Counted from the first letter of the stretch, positions 45,936-55,443 are shown. The stretch is DNA of 64,000 bases from CAMCXE01 sp046347475 (GCA_046347475.1 JAXMGD010000004.1:1-64000); one strand, 5' to 3'. The notes: generated by a model from the letters alone, not told the origin. Numbers and translations are program-made.

Positions 45936-46394
45936 GAGTTAAATCTCCGTTAGATGATAAGGTATTCGATACAGGCCTTTTATAAAACCATTCGATATAA
46001 AACGCGATTGCATAAAACTAATACTATTTTATTGCGAAATACAATATGCATAGATATTAAGCATTTGGCGCAAAACAATACAGCAATATTTGGCGTCACT
46101 TTTATTAGATCAATCGGTTATATGTACAGCTTCTGGTACATGGGCATACCGTGCACAGATGGTGGGATACCGAGTAGGATGTGATATGTAGTGGCTCTCA
46201 GTTGAGCAGTCATCTTTCCAGATTGAATCAAGTTTACTGACTGAACAGAATAGGGAGAATCCATATGATCTCGATCCTTGGACTGATGGCCTGCCGTTAC
46301 CCTAATCGTGACGTCAAACATAGGGGATTGTATATAGGTGATATCTGGGATTCTTGTGCGATATTTCGCAAAGCGCTTAATCGTAAAAACTAAG
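45936..46394. promoter_or_regulatory. Upstream region of the giant-gene operon with a direct repeat
   Basis: This AT-rich stretch lies between the giant gene and the IS256-type element and should hold the operon promoter. ATTCGATA occurs twice in direct orientation (45964-45971 and 45990-45997, 26-bp spacing), flanking a TATAAAA sequence that could be a -10 element. Further up, ATGTAC and GTACAT form a 6-8-6 inverted repeat (46122-46141), a possible operator. No gene is supported here; the short frames have no recognisable content. The promoter is not proven. Confidence 0.4.
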
Positions 46395-47706
46395 GAGACT
46401 GTAAACCATTCTGTGTAACCACCCGCCTAAATATGAGCCCTTGACTGCGGCTCAAATTCGATGATAAAGTGATTCATAGCCTCTTTCCAGTTACGTATCG
46501 GCATGGTCCATTTCTTAGAAGCTGCCTGGATAGCAAGAAATATCACCTTGGTAGCCGATTCGTCACTCGGAAAGAGTTTGCGTGTTTTTACCGCCTTGCG
46601 AATAACGCTATTTAACGATTCGATCGCATTCGTGGTATAGATCACCTTGCGAATATCGGCAGGAAAATTAAAGAGCGTAATCGTTGGGCCAGTGATTTCG
46701 CCAGGATTGGCTTAGTGCGGATACTTTTTCATCCCAAGGTTCTAGCAAAATTATCCAGCTCCATTAACGCCTCCGCCTGCGGTTGATTGATATATTTTTT
46801 AAATCGCCCGTCACCGCCCGATAGTCTTTCCAGGATACATATTTTAAAGAATTGCGTGTCATATGAATAATACAGCTGAATGCGTGCATCGGGATAAGCA
46901 GCATTGATTGCCGCCGGGAACCCGTCAGGCCGTCGACACAGGCAATTAAAATCTGTTCAACCCCGCGATTTTTAAGCTCTGTAAGCACCTGAAGCCAAAA
47001 TTTGGCGCCTTCATTTTCAGACACCCACAGGCCTAATAATTCTTTTTGACCTGCAGATTAACGCCTTAAGGGCTAAATACATCGCTTTGTTGATCACGCG
47101 CGTCGTGGCGAATTTTGATGTGGATGCAATCTAAATACAGGATGGGGTAAACCGCCTCCAGCGGTCGATTTTGCCATTGAACAACCTGCTCCAATACTGC
47201 GTTGGTCACTTTGGATATCAGCCCCGCCGAAACCTCAGCGCCGTACATTTCCTGAAATGCAGCCACAATATCGCGTGTGCTCATACCCCGAGCATAGAGA
47301 CTGAGAATTTGTTCATCCATGGACGTAAAACGCGTTTGACCTTTTTAATTAACAGCGGTTCAAAGCTGCCGTCGCGGTCACGGGGCGTATTGATGATTAT
47401 TTCGCCGTGGTCGCCCTTGAGCTTCTTCGGGGTGCTGCCATTGCGACTATTGCCCCCGTTGCGCCCTTCTTTGGCGTGGGCGGGGTAGCCTAGGTGTTCA
47501 GTCAATTCAGCATTCAGCGCGGCTTCTACCACCATTTTGGTCAGTTGTGCGCTGAAGGCATTGAGGTCAGATGGGGTTTTTATCCCTTTGGCCAGCTCTT
47601 GCGCGAGGGTTTTCAGTGTGTTGGTGTCCATTGTGTTGCCTCTTATTTGGCGGGTCGCCAAACCCTATTCAACAATGGGCGGTTACACAATCTGGTTTAC
47701 ACTCTC
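46395..47706 (-). mobile_element. IS256-family insertion sequence, inactive
   Basis: Two 30-bp imperfect terminal inverted repeats (25 of 30 matching) lie at 46395-46424 and 47677-47706, starting GAGA(C/G)TGTAAACCA. They are flanked by an 8-bp target duplication with one mismatch (AAACTAAG at 46387-46394, TAACTAAG at 47707-47714). Length of 1312 bp and duplication size fit IS256. The transposase inside is broken in several places. The element sits upstream of the giant-gene operon and may mark the edge of the locus. Confidence 0.9.
46427..47631 (-). pseudogene. IS256-family (mutator-type) transposase, multiply frameshifted
   Basis: The N-terminal part from ATG 47631 (MDTNTLKTLAQELAKGIKT, NAELTEHLGYPAHAKEGRNG) is followed in other frames by MDEQILSLYARGMSTRDI, the DCIHIKIRHDARD block near the first catalytic Asp, the ACVDGLTG block with the second Asp, and the C-terminal VIYTTNAIESLNSVIRKA with the catalytic Glu. 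These are consecutive parts of one IS256 transposase of about 400 residues. Frameshifts occur near 47335, 47080, 46930-46770 and 46690. No intact product can be made. Confidence 0.9.
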
Positions 47707-47804
47707 TAACTAAGCGAAATTGGCTTACTACCATGAAGTGCCCCTGGTTACTTATAAGAGGTGTATAGAAAAGTCCAAAAGCATTTTTACCTCCCTGTAG
47801 TGGT

Positions 47805-48060
47805 CTAATACCCCCGGACACTTTAATGAGAGACAATAAGCTGTCAACCACTGAGGTGCCAAATGAGCCAAAAACGCAGTTACAAACAGTACTCCAAAGA
47901 ATTTAAAGACGAGGCTGAAGCCCTGGTACTTCACCAAGGCTATTCGGTTCCCGATGCCGCGAAATCCCTAGGCATAGGTGCAAATATGCTCTACAAATGG
48001 AAAGAACTTTACGAACAGCGCCTCCAGGGTAAAGCGCTGGTTGAGGATGAGCGTGATTGA
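47805..48060 (+). pseudogene. IS3-family OrfA remnant
   Basis: The 65-codon frame at 47863-48060 (SYKQYSKEFKDEAEALVLHQ, then SLGIGANMLYKWKE) is the N-terminal helix-turn-helix half of an IS3-type OrfA, which is usually about 90-100 residues. It ends early after EDERD. The sequence before it from about 47805 (TGTAGTGGTCTAATACCCCC) looks like the left end of the element. No orfB and no matching right end were found, so only the 5' end of the element remains. It lies just beyond the IS256-type element. Confidence 0.75.
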
Positions 48061-48225
48061 ACGGCGTCCGTCAGCAAACCTATTAAGGCCAATCTACTTA
48101 AAAATCTAGTCCTTGAATTTTTAATAATCGCGAAGAATTGCGGATATTTAACGGATTATAAGCAACAGCCACTTTTTCCAAGTAAATAGGAATAAATAGG
48201 GGGTGTATTATGAATCGCGGATATA

Positions 48226-48867
48226 TTACAGTAAATTTGAATAAAATTGGGTAAATGAACCGCAAAATGAATCCAATTCGTATTGATTCAAAGTACCTTT
48301 ATCTCTTTTCAAGATAGCCTTAAGAGTATCTTTGACCTTGGCAGACATGCCCCAGGAGCCCCCGCGCAGCATAGTGACTTTACATTTGGTAGTATCGAAG
48401 TCAAACGGTTTCACTCTGAAATGCCCCAGTATTACAGAACATTGAACACAACAAGACTTACTTTCGCAGGTGAGTTCGATATCATAGGTGCCGTCAGTTA
48501 GTTTTTCAGCGATTTTGTCTATGGACATTCCAAGTCCTTGAAGGTATAAAATTACGTTATGCAAGGCCACCATTTCTGCATGTCCAAGCCCTGAACCTGT
48601 TTTTCCGTTAGTATCGTATTGCTGTTCTGCTCCTTCATACAAAATCATTCCCACATCACAGCTGGACGATCCATCGTTTCTTGGTTTATCCCCTTTGTCT
48701 TCTGCCCCGAAGTTAGCATATCCATCTTTAATAAAATCTTTAATCGCATATGGCATTAAAAACCTATTATTCCGAAATTTTGGGGTTGCTAACTTATAAA
48801 CGAAGTGTGGACACCTTGGGTTGCATTCTACATCAAATACCTTGGATTGCCAGTCGCCAAGCAGCAA
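48226..48867 (-). CDS. Cytidine-deaminase-fold protein, possibly 5'-truncated
   Basis: This 213-codon frame has a deaminase-type zinc signature: GLGHAEMVAL with His96 and Glu98, and SCCVQCSVIL with Cys140 and Cys143. Such proteins hydrolyse amino groups of nucleosides or nucleic-acid bases; standalone small versions also occur as toxin domains of polymorphic toxins. The frame starts with TTG directly after an in-frame stop, so the start is doubtful. An ATG at 48967 overlapping the stop of the upstream gene (ATGA) opens another frame of 43 codons with protein-like composition that ends near 48836, so a frameshift around 48850-48870 may have split one longer gene. It lies at the end of the DUF4326/McrB-like cluster. 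Exact substrate is unknown. Confidence 0.65.
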   Translation of the reverse strand: MLLGDWQSKVFDVECNPRCPHFVYKLATPKFRNNRFLMPYAIKDFIKDGYANFGAEDKGDKPRNDGSSSCDVGMILYEGAEQQYDTNGKTGSGLGHAEMVALHNVILYLQGLGMSIDKIAEKLTDGTYDIELTCESKSCCVQCSVILGHFRVKPFDFDTTKCKVTMLRGGSWGMSAKVKDTLKAILKRDKGTLNQYELDSFCGSFTQFYSNLL

Positions 48868-48963
48868 TTAAAAACACAATTTCAGATATCACTTGTTCTG
48901 TGTTTAACGCGATGTGAGATAAAAAACTCTCTTGCTCAATAGATGGCGCCTCTACAAAAGGAA

Positions 48964-49542
48964 TCATCCGGCGCTTATGCCAATTAGCGCAAAATGACCC
49001 AAACACACACCTGGAACAACCTTGTACGCCACCTCACCAGAATCTTCATCTACCTCTGGTCGCAATCCCTCAACAAACTCCTCATAGCTAAAGGCTTGAT
49101 GAAAAGTTACGAATTCGTAGCGTTTTTGTGCTTTTCTGTCTTGAGAACCGGCCGATATCGCCTCATATAACTGCACTTGCTCTTCACACAGATCTCGCCA
49201 AGCGCCACTCAGACTCCAAACGCTATGCTCATCCTTATCAAAAACAAAGGGAGTCTGACGCTTGCTGTAATTTACGGTGTTGGAGCTCTCAACCGTATGA
49301 GTCTGAAGTGTTGCCCAAATTTGCGCACGTATATTTTTTGTTCTGCCTATTGATTTTGCCTTCTGTTGAATAAATTTGTGTGCCTCAATCTGAGATACCT
49401 TGGCGGAGCCACCCAAGTCGTGGAGCGCCATAAAAATCACATCAAACCACCGTTGCGGCTGAAGCTCCTGAGTCAACCAATGCCTGCCCCCAGCTTGAAT
49501 CTCCAAAAACCACCGTTTATTTAGCGGCAACATTAAATCCAT
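48964..49542 (-). pseudogene. McrB-like restriction protein, truncated
   Basis: The 192-codon frame contains a winged-helix-like part (about residues 28-115) and the segment YEFVTFHQAFSYEEFVEGLRPE near residues 141-162, which is characteristic of McrB-type AAA+ proteins of modification-dependent restriction systems. Just after GVCLGHF the frame ends. The Walker B, sensor and arginine-finger parts that should follow are absent, and no Walker A is present before. It is therefore a remnant or a strongly reduced form. It overlaps the DUF4326 gene by 10 bases and its stop overlaps a possible start at 48967. Confidence 0.65.
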
Positions 49543-49847
49543 AACTTGCGCTCCTCCGGCCCCTGGCTGTTAAGCCATTTTGCGGCCGCTTCGAGAATAT
49601 CCCCATGACACGGTGCAGGAGCACAACAACAGCAAAGGTTATGACCTAGCAGCTCTCTAACCTGATCGGCATAGGCTTTGTCATTTTGGATTTTGCTCCA
49701 AAGCCATTGCCTGTATTTCGCAAGCACCTCGCCGCGATCACCGTCTTTGCCAATAACAAATGGATTACCAAATCGGGCTCCTCTCATGACGCTTATGGCA
49801 TCAGCTGGAACTCTACCGCCGTGGTGGTATTTGTTAGTTACCGGCAT
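49533..49847 (-). CDS. DUF4326-family protein
   Basis: The preferred start is ATG 49847, six bases after GGAG, giving 104 residues. A longer frame from 49880 would begin within an inverted repeat. The protein shows the typical DUF4326 pattern: NKYHHGGRVPADAISVMRG at the start, FGNPFVIGKDGDRGEVLAKY in the middle, then a Cys-rich CCCCAPAPCHGDIL near the end. The function of DUF4326 is not established; the Cys/His cluster suggests metal binding. Such genes are frequent in phages and mobile regions. It leads the small cluster with the McrB-like and deaminase-like genes. Confidence 0.85.
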   Translation of the reverse strand: MPVTNKYHHGGRVPADAISVMRGARFGNPFVIGKDGDRGEVLAKYRQWLWSKIQNDKAYADQVRELLGHNLCCCCAPAPCHGDILEAAAKWLNSQGPEERKLWI

Positions 49848-49870
49848 GGCCTTCTCCAAAACCCTGTTGT

Positions 49871-49900
49871 TATTTCCCATAATGGGACTTATGGGAAATA
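49871..49900. promoter_or_regulatory. Perfect 12-bp inverted repeat upstream of the DUF4326 gene
   Basis: TATTTCCCATAA at 49871-49882 and its exact reverse complement at 49889-49900 are separated by six bases. The repeat lies 24-53 bases upstream of the preferred DUF4326 start. It could be an operator for a dimeric repressor or an mRNA hairpin in the leader. It has no U-tract, so it is not a typical intrinsic terminator. Confidence 0.6.
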
Positions 49901-50636
49901 GGCGTCATTTGTGGTTCATTATTGAATGTACTGTGGTGGGATATGTACCATTCAAAAATGTAAATTATTTATTGAGCACCCCGTGAAATGAAAGCTTTTA
50001 AGCGCCCTAGAAGCCGAACCCGATTGGTCAGTGTAGATGGCTGGGAGCTGCGCATAGTAGGAATGTGCGTAAGGAGATTTTCGTGACCGTTAGAGACGGC
50101 TTAAAGAGCTAGTTATATACTAGCAGCACTAGCTATCTACGCGCCTTACTATCTGAGTGGTAAAGTACAATCGCGTTACATGGCACGAATTGATCGGGGA
50201 ACATTCTCGATAGCGAGTTTTGGCGTGTTATGAGGATGTGTTTGGTCAGCCTGTAAGTCTCACCCCAGTGACCTCTAATACGAACAATTACTCCATAATA
50301 TCCAGCTGTCACAACCCTGAGAAAGAAAAGCGCTGAGTCAAGCTGTTTGGAGTCAAAAACCGTTACATGGGCGCCTCGACCGTAGCGGCTTTAGCTCATT
50401 TGTAGTGACGCTGTAACCTTCTCCATAAGATGCTAGAATCTGAGTTAAACTTGCCTGAATTATTGGGTTTGGTTAGAGTTCGTTGAAATTCTTCAGGTGC
50501 CCTCAGGAGTAAAGGGAATGAAGTCATTATTGCGGTGTAATAAGGCAACTTGCCGAAGCAGTTTTGCACAACAACAAGTACTATAAATTTTAGCGACTTC
50601 TATATTACGCACGATCGCCAATAATCTGAAACACCT
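49901..50636. other. Region without recognisable genes
   Basis: About 735 bases between the defence-like cluster and the plus-strand biosynthetic cluster. No open frame with recognisable content, RNA gene or strong terminator was seen. It must contain the promoter of the plus-strand cluster, but no clear -35/-10 pair stands out. Base composition is similar to the surroundings. Confidence 0.4.
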
Positions 50637-51950
50637 ATGATGAATAGATTTAGACTACGCCAGATCTCAGATGCTCACACCAATCCAATTATAAAATTGA
50701 TTAATTTTTATGGCATAACAAGCAAATGGACACATCATCAACTTAATTTTTACCAATGGAAAACACTGCACGCTCTATTACAACACGCAAGAGCCACCTC
50801 ATCGTATTATTCTGACACATTGCAATTTAATATAGCTGACTTAGAGCATTTTCACGCCGAAGTACCTATTTTAACCAGGCAAGTTTTACAACAAAATCTC
50901 AATAAAATATCCTGCTCTTTACTCCCTGAAGGCACAAGAATCACAAAAAGTATTTTCTCAACCGGCTCAACAGGAACGCCTGTAGAAGTAATTTTAACCA
51001 ACTTTAGTGAGGCATGGTATAAAGGGTGTCACATGCGCGATATCGCTTGGATCCAGTGGAATATTGAAAAGCACCTCGCCTCAATTAAATATTTCAGATG
51101 CACATCCGAATTACTATCACGCGGACAAGAGCACCATCAATGGGATCAGTGGATAAACAAAATTTGGCATACAGGGAACTCCAGCACAATGGCGATAGAA
51201 ACAGACCCAAGGATTCAATATAAATGGCTAAAAAAATCAGCACCTAATTATCTTTTAACCTACCCATCTAATTTAGAAGCACTTCTTGATGAAATGGATC
51301 AACAGGGAGTTATTCCACTTGAATCGATTAAAACAATTTCTGAGCCACTTACACCAGAGCTTCGAGCAAGAGCCGAAAAAATCTGTAGCGTATTTGATAC
51401 CTACAGTTCACAAGAATTAGGCTACATTGCTTCAATGTGCCATTTTGGCCGATTGCATATTCACAGCGAAGTAAATTATGTTGAAATTTTAAGAGACGAC
51501 GCAACTGCTTGCAAGGTTGGAGAAGTCGGCAATGTCGTTATTACTAATTTGGTGAATTATGCAACGCCATTAATTCGCTATGCATTAGGCGACAGAGCAT
51601 CATTCGGCAAACCTTGTCCTTGTGGTGCACCGCACCCGGTGTTGGAGTCGATTGAAGGGAAAATACATCCCCTTTTCACACTACCCAGCGGCCACCGGAA
51701 AAACTCTATGGAGTTGGCAGTAGCCATGCGCAAATTAGGTGGAATAAAACAATTTCAAATTATTCAAGACTCGGGAGGCATAACCATCAACCTTGTGCCT
51801 TCACACATTTGGAACGAAGAGTTGATAGTTTCTATTACTCAACAAATTTATAATTTTTTTGAGTCCTCAATGCCACTCGCTATCAATCAGCTTACACGTA
51901 TTCCACTACATGGCGGAAAGCAGCGGCATTTGATCAATAATTTAGTTTAA
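50637..51950 (+). CDS. PaaK/CapK-like adenylate-forming enzyme
   Basis: This 437-residue protein resembles phenylacetate-CoA ligase and capsule-type CapK enzymes. It has a P-loop-like AMP-binding motif STGSTGTPVEV (108-118), a SSQELGYIA motif in the middle, a YALGDRASFGKPCPCGAPHP stretch with the paired-Cys motif typical of this subfamily, and a short C-terminal domain. Such enzymes activate a carboxylic acid as acyl-adenylate and often transfer it to CoA or another thiol. It is the first gene of a plus-strand cluster with a methyltransferase, two glycosyltransferases and an MchC/HlyC-like pair. Its substrate, perhaps an aromatic or fatty acid, cannot be told from sequence. Confidence 0.85.
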   Translation: MMNRFRLRQISDAHTNPIIKLINFYGITSKWTHHQLNFYQWKTLHALLQHARATSSYYSDTLQFNIADLEHFHAEVPILTRQVLQQNLNKISCSLLPEGTRITKSIFSTGSTGTPVEVILTNFSEAWYKGCHMRDIAWIQWNIEKHLASIKYFRCTSELLSRGQEHHQWDQWINKIWHTGNSSTMAIETDPRIQYKWLKKSAPNYLLTYPSNLEALLDEMDQQGVIPLESIKTISEPLTPELRARAEKICSVFDTYSSQELGYIASMCHFGRLHIHSEVNYVEILRDDATACKVGEVGNVVITNLVNYATPLIRYALGDRASFGKPCPCGAPHPVLESIEGKIHPLFTLPSGHRKNSMELAVAMRKLGGIKQFQIIQDSGGITINLVPSHIWNEELIVSITQQIYNFFESSMPLAINQLTRIPLHGGKQRHLINNLV

Positions 51951-52097
51951 AAACATCTATTTCAATGGAGGCATTCGCATTTTTTCAGATTGAAACGATT
52001 ACCCGCCTACCCTCCTCTATTTTAACAAGATACAATAGAGTGTCACGATTATGCACCGATTGCCGTTTACATTACCCCAGAATTAATCAACGAATAT

Positions 52098-52895
52098 ATG
52101 ACCTCACATTGGGATTACCATGCTGCGCAATGGCATTTAATTGGCCCTCCTTTGCGCCCCTGCTCAGATGACATAGTCAACTATGAAGCGATTATCTCGA
52201 GCATTGCAGCGGACACATCTACCAACTTGGTCGGCATATTATTAGGGGTAACACCTGAAATTACGTGCATGAATTGGCCCGCTCATACACGAGTTATTGC
52301 AGTTGAACAGTCCGAGGCCATGATAAAACACCACTGGCACTCACGAGAGTGTTTTCAGTGTATTCAAGGTAACTGGTTTGATTTACCCAGCGCAGACAAT
52401 CAATTAGATTTTATTATCGGTGACGGTTGTTTTACTACCCTAGACTCATTAAAAAAATACACGTTGTTATTAGCCGAAATTTATCGGGCACTCAAACCTG
52501 GCGGATTATTTGTTCAACGATTTTTTATTAACCCACCCATCGCAGAAAGTCTTGCTAAAGTTAAGGGTTCCCCCGATGCTAATTTCCATATTTTTAAATG
52601 GCGGATAGCCATGTCAATGCAATTGAGCGTTCAACAGGGAGTAGCACTCAAGGATATTTGGCGTGTAATTGAAACCTTTAAGCAGGAGCACCCACTTTAC
52701 GCCACTAGCTTTCCAACCTGGACAAAAGAAATAGTGTCTACTACTGAAGTATACCGAAATAGCGCAGCGTGCTATACCTTTCCTACACTAATAGAAATTA
52801 CCGAAATGGTCGATCAATTATTCTCTTACGTCGGCATTAAAATTGGTTCCTATCCTTTTGCTGAGCGATGCCCGATATTGGTATATCGGAAATAA
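52098..52895 (+). CDS. Class I SAM-dependent methyltransferase
   Basis: This 265-residue protein has the order of motifs of a family with an LLGVTPE motif I (ILLGVTPEITCMNWPAHTRV, about residues 48-67). It continues with VIAVEQSEAMI (motif post I), QGNWFDLPSADNQLDFIIGDG (motif II) and YRALKPGGLFVQRFF (motif III). The ATG at 52098 has no clear ribosome site. In-frame codons upstream read like protein back to a stop at about 52023, so the N-terminus could be slightly eroded. It lies about 150 bases after the adenylate-forming gene and 29 bases before the first glycosyltransferase. The acceptor is unknown. Confidence 0.85.
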   Translation: MTSHWDYHAAQWHLIGPPLRPCSDDIVNYEAIISSIAADTSTNLVGILLGVTPEITCMNWPAHTRVIAVEQSEAMIKHHWHSRECFQCIQGNWFDLPSADNQLDFIIGDGCFTTLDSLKKYTLLLAEIYRALKPGGLFVQRFFINPPIAESLAKVKGSPDANFHIFKWRIAMSMQLSVQQGVALKDIWRVIETFKQEHPLYATSFPTWTKEIVSTTEVYRNSAACYTFPTLIEITEMVDQLFSYVGIKIGSYPFAERCPILVYRK

Positions 52896-52924
52896 ATCAT
52901 GTCTATTTTAAACATTTCAGATTT

Positions 52925-54136
52925 ATGAAAAAAATTGTCTACATATGGGAAATGGGTGAAGATTTCGGGCATCTAGCAAAAGCCTCTGCCATTATAGAAA
53001 TGATGCTTCTTGAACAGTATCAAGTAATTTTTATCGTTAAAGACTTGGCGAACATTGAGTTTTTTAACTGGGCAACTCAGGTTCGATGTATTCAAGCCCC
53101 TATCTTTCTCTCCCGCACTCGCTCAGCCACACCAACTGATTGCTTTGCAGATATATTAATTGATCAAGGCTATCAGTCTGAACAAAAGTTGCGCCCCTTA
53201 GTGAAAGCCTGGATGGAACTGCTTTCACTTCTAAACCCAGACATGATTTTTTTTGATCATGCCCCTACCGCGCTTTTGGCCTCTAACACCATGTCCATCC
53301 CGCGCATTATTCTAAGCAATGGATTTATAACGCCACCAGCAGGCTCTGAAGCCATTAGCTTACAGCCATGGCACAATACAGATGCGGCTAAACTCATCCG
53401 ATCAGAAAGCCAAGTTATTAATATAATAAATCGTGTTGCACTTGATCTAGGCTTAAATACCATTCGACACGTAAGCGATCTGTACGCAGTAGATCAGGTA
53501 ATTATTTCAGGGTATAAAGTATTGGACTTTTATCAGAGCATCCGCTCAAATGCCATTTATTTAGAACCCACCACTTTTGCGAATTCTAATCAGAAGCCAA
53601 AGTGGAAATCTAGCAAAGGCCCAAAGGTTTTTGCTTATTTAAAATATCGTGCTAAAAATACTTCGGAAATACTAGACGCATTGGCATCATTGAATGTGAA
53701 TGCCGTATGCTTTTGTGACAAAATCAGTAGCACTACCCAAGACAGATACCGTGATACAAGCATATCTATTAGCGATGAGATCTTAGATGCTAACTCAATA
53801 TTTAGCGAGGCCGATATCATAATGTGCCATGCAGGTTCTGGAATGACAAATGCGGCACTAAAGCATGGTCTACCGATGATACTGATCCCCACGCAACTGG
53901 AACAAATTCATACAACACGGAGATTAAGTGCTATGGATATTGCCGTCGGCATCACTCGAAATGACTCCGCTTCCGAAATAAAACTAAAAATACATTCTTT
54001 TTTGAACAATTCAATCCCCACTGAAAAAGCGAAAGTATTTCAGCTCCAACAGGAACAGAAGCAAGAACTTTTCAGCCCGGAACAAGCCTGGAGGATGTGT
54101 GAAAAACTATTTATCGAACAAAGGGAAATGACGTGA
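52925..54136 (+). CDS. GT-B glycosyltransferase (GT1/YjiC-like), first paralogue
   Basis: I chose ATG 52925 (MKKIVYIWEMGEDFGHLAKA) because homologous sequence in the next gene also begins at this point; a longer frame from 52868 overlaps the methyltransferase. The product has 403 residues, with an N-terminal acceptor-binding half (GEDFGHLAKASAIIEMML; FFDHAPTALLASNTMSIPRI) and a C-terminal nucleotide-sugar half (ADIIMCHAGSGMTNAALKHG, then MILIPTQLEQ). This is the pattern of GT1 macrolide/flavonoid-type and IroB-like transferases, which transfer a sugar to a small molecule. It overlaps the second paralogue by four bases. The position next to MchC/HlyC-like genes recalls IroB/MchA in microcin clusters, but the specific acceptor is unknown. 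Confidence 0.85.
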   Translation: MKKIVYIWEMGEDFGHLAKASAIIEMMLLEQYQVIFIVKDLANIEFFNWATQVRCIQAPIFLSRTRSATPTDCFADILIDQGYQSEQKLRPLVKAWMELLSLLNPDMIFFDHAPTALLASNTMSIPRIILSNGFITPPAGSEAISLQPWHNTDAAKLIRSESQVINIINRVALDLGLNTIRHVSDLYAVDQVIISGYKVLDFYQSIRSNAIYLEPTTFANSNQKPKWKSSKGPKVFAYLKYRAKNTSEILDALASLNVNAVCFCDKISSTTQDRYRDTSISISDEILDANSIFSEADIIMCHAGSGMTNAALKHGLPMILIPTQLEQIHTTRRLSAMDIAVGITRNDSASEIKLKIHSFLNNSIPTEKAKVFQLQQEQKQELFSPEQAWRMCEKLFIEQREMT

Positions 54137-55323
54137 GCAGAATAGTATGTGTGTGGGAGCTAGGTGATGATTTGGGACATTTTAGTAATTTTTCTCCGCT
54201 AATTGAAGAAATGTTGCAGGCTAATCACGAGGTGTTTTTTCTCGTTAAGGATCTTGCCAACTCTGAATGCTTTAGCTGGAGTGAGAAAATCCGATTTTTT
54301 CAGGCACCCATTTTTTTATCTAAGATAGACTCCATTCAAGAAGTAGATTGTTTTGCAAATATATTGCAGAATAAGGGCTACCAGTCCGTAACAACTTTGG
54401 CTCCTTTAGTTAAAGCCTGGATGGCACTGTTTTCACTACTCAAACCTGATTTGATTATTTTCGATCATGCGCCGACAGCACTCCTTGCTTCAAACAATTT
54501 ATCACTTCCACGCATTACACTCAGCAATGGATTTTTAACTCCCCCCGCCGGAACAGCGCCCCAAAATTTACAGCCATGGCTCGTTGCCGATCAATCACGC
54601 ATTGAGCATTCTGAAGCGCATGTAGTGCAGGTTATTAATAAGGTTGCGAGCAGTTTAGGCTTGCAGAATATAGCGCGTGTTAGCGATTTATATTCCGCTC
54701 ATCTTACCTGTATAACGGGATTCAAAGCGATTGATTTTTACCGAAGTACACGCACCAATGCCCTCTATTTAAGCCCAGCTAGCAAACCTAACTCACACCC
54801 CAAACCCAACTGGCAGCCAAACAACGGCAAAAAGGTATTCGCTTATTTAAAATCACACTGCAAAACCACTCCCATACTTTTAGACGCTCTCGCGCTATTA
54901 AACGTAAACCTAGTGTGTTATTGCGCCGGCGCCAAAGATGCGGCGTACAATAAATACCAGGGTTCTAGCGTACAAATCAGTAGCACACTATTCGACATTA
55001 ACGCCGCACTAGCAGAGGCCGATATTGTTATGTGCCATGCAGGGCCAGGCATGGTCAATGCCGCACTCTTGGCAGGCTGCCCGATGGTACTTATCCCTAT
55101 GCAATTAGAACAAGCTAATACCTCGCGAATTTTAGAAGCAATGGGCGTTGCTATTAGTCTAAAAAGAAGTGATGACGCCAATGCAATCACCAAAAAATTA
55201 AGCTCGTTTTTTAATAATCCTAGCTATGCTGAACAATCCAGATTATTTCGGCGACGACAAAGTGAATTCAGTGATTTGATAGATGCTCAGCAGGTATGGC
55301 AATTGTGCGAAGCGCTACTTTGA
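54133..55323 (+). CDS. GT-B glycosyltransferase (GT1/YjiC-like), second paralogue
   Basis: This 396-residue protein starts at GTG 54133, overlapping the previous stop (GTGA). It is a clear paralogue of the preceding gene along the whole length. Shared blocks include LVKDLAN, QAPIFLS, KGYQS, FDHAPTALLASN, LSNGF-TPPAG and ADIVMCHAGPGMVNAALLAG followed by PMVLIPMQLEQ. Tandem duplication followed by divergence is the simplest explanation. The two enzymes may add successive sugars or work as a heteromer. A gap of 120 bases separates it from the MchC-like gene. Confidence 0.85.
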   Translation: MSRIVCVWELGDDLGHFSNFSPLIEEMLQANHEVFFLVKDLANSECFSWSEKIRFFQAPIFLSKIDSIQEVDCFANILQNKGYQSVTTLAPLVKAWMALFSLLKPDLIIFDHAPTALLASNNLSLPRITLSNGFLTPPAGTAPQNLQPWLVADQSRIEHSEAHVVQVINKVASSLGLQNIARVSDLYSAHLTCITGFKAIDFYRSTRTNALYLSPASKPNSHPKPNWQPNNGKKVFAYLKSHCKTTPILLDALALLNVNLVCYCAGAKDAAYNKYQGSSVQISSTLFDINAALAEADIVMCHAGPGMVNAALLAGCPMVLIPMQLEQANTSRILEAMGVAISLKRSDDANAITKKLSSFFNNPSYAEQSRLFRRRQSEFSDLIDAQQVWQLCEALL

Positions 55324-55443
55324 ATACCACACATCCGATAATCAAAAAACTAGCTAGCAGACAATGCCGTTTAAAACGTTTATTTAGGTGCAGCAGCCTA
55401 TTTTTCTTTAAACACCGCCACTTTTAAAAACAGGAACCCCACC

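Noticed and set aside
51965..52171. 68-codon frame between the adenylate-forming and methyltransferase genes, considered as a peptide precursor
   Set aside because: It overlaps the methyltransferase start in another frame and lacks a leader with a double-glycine site or a Ser/Gly-rich tail.
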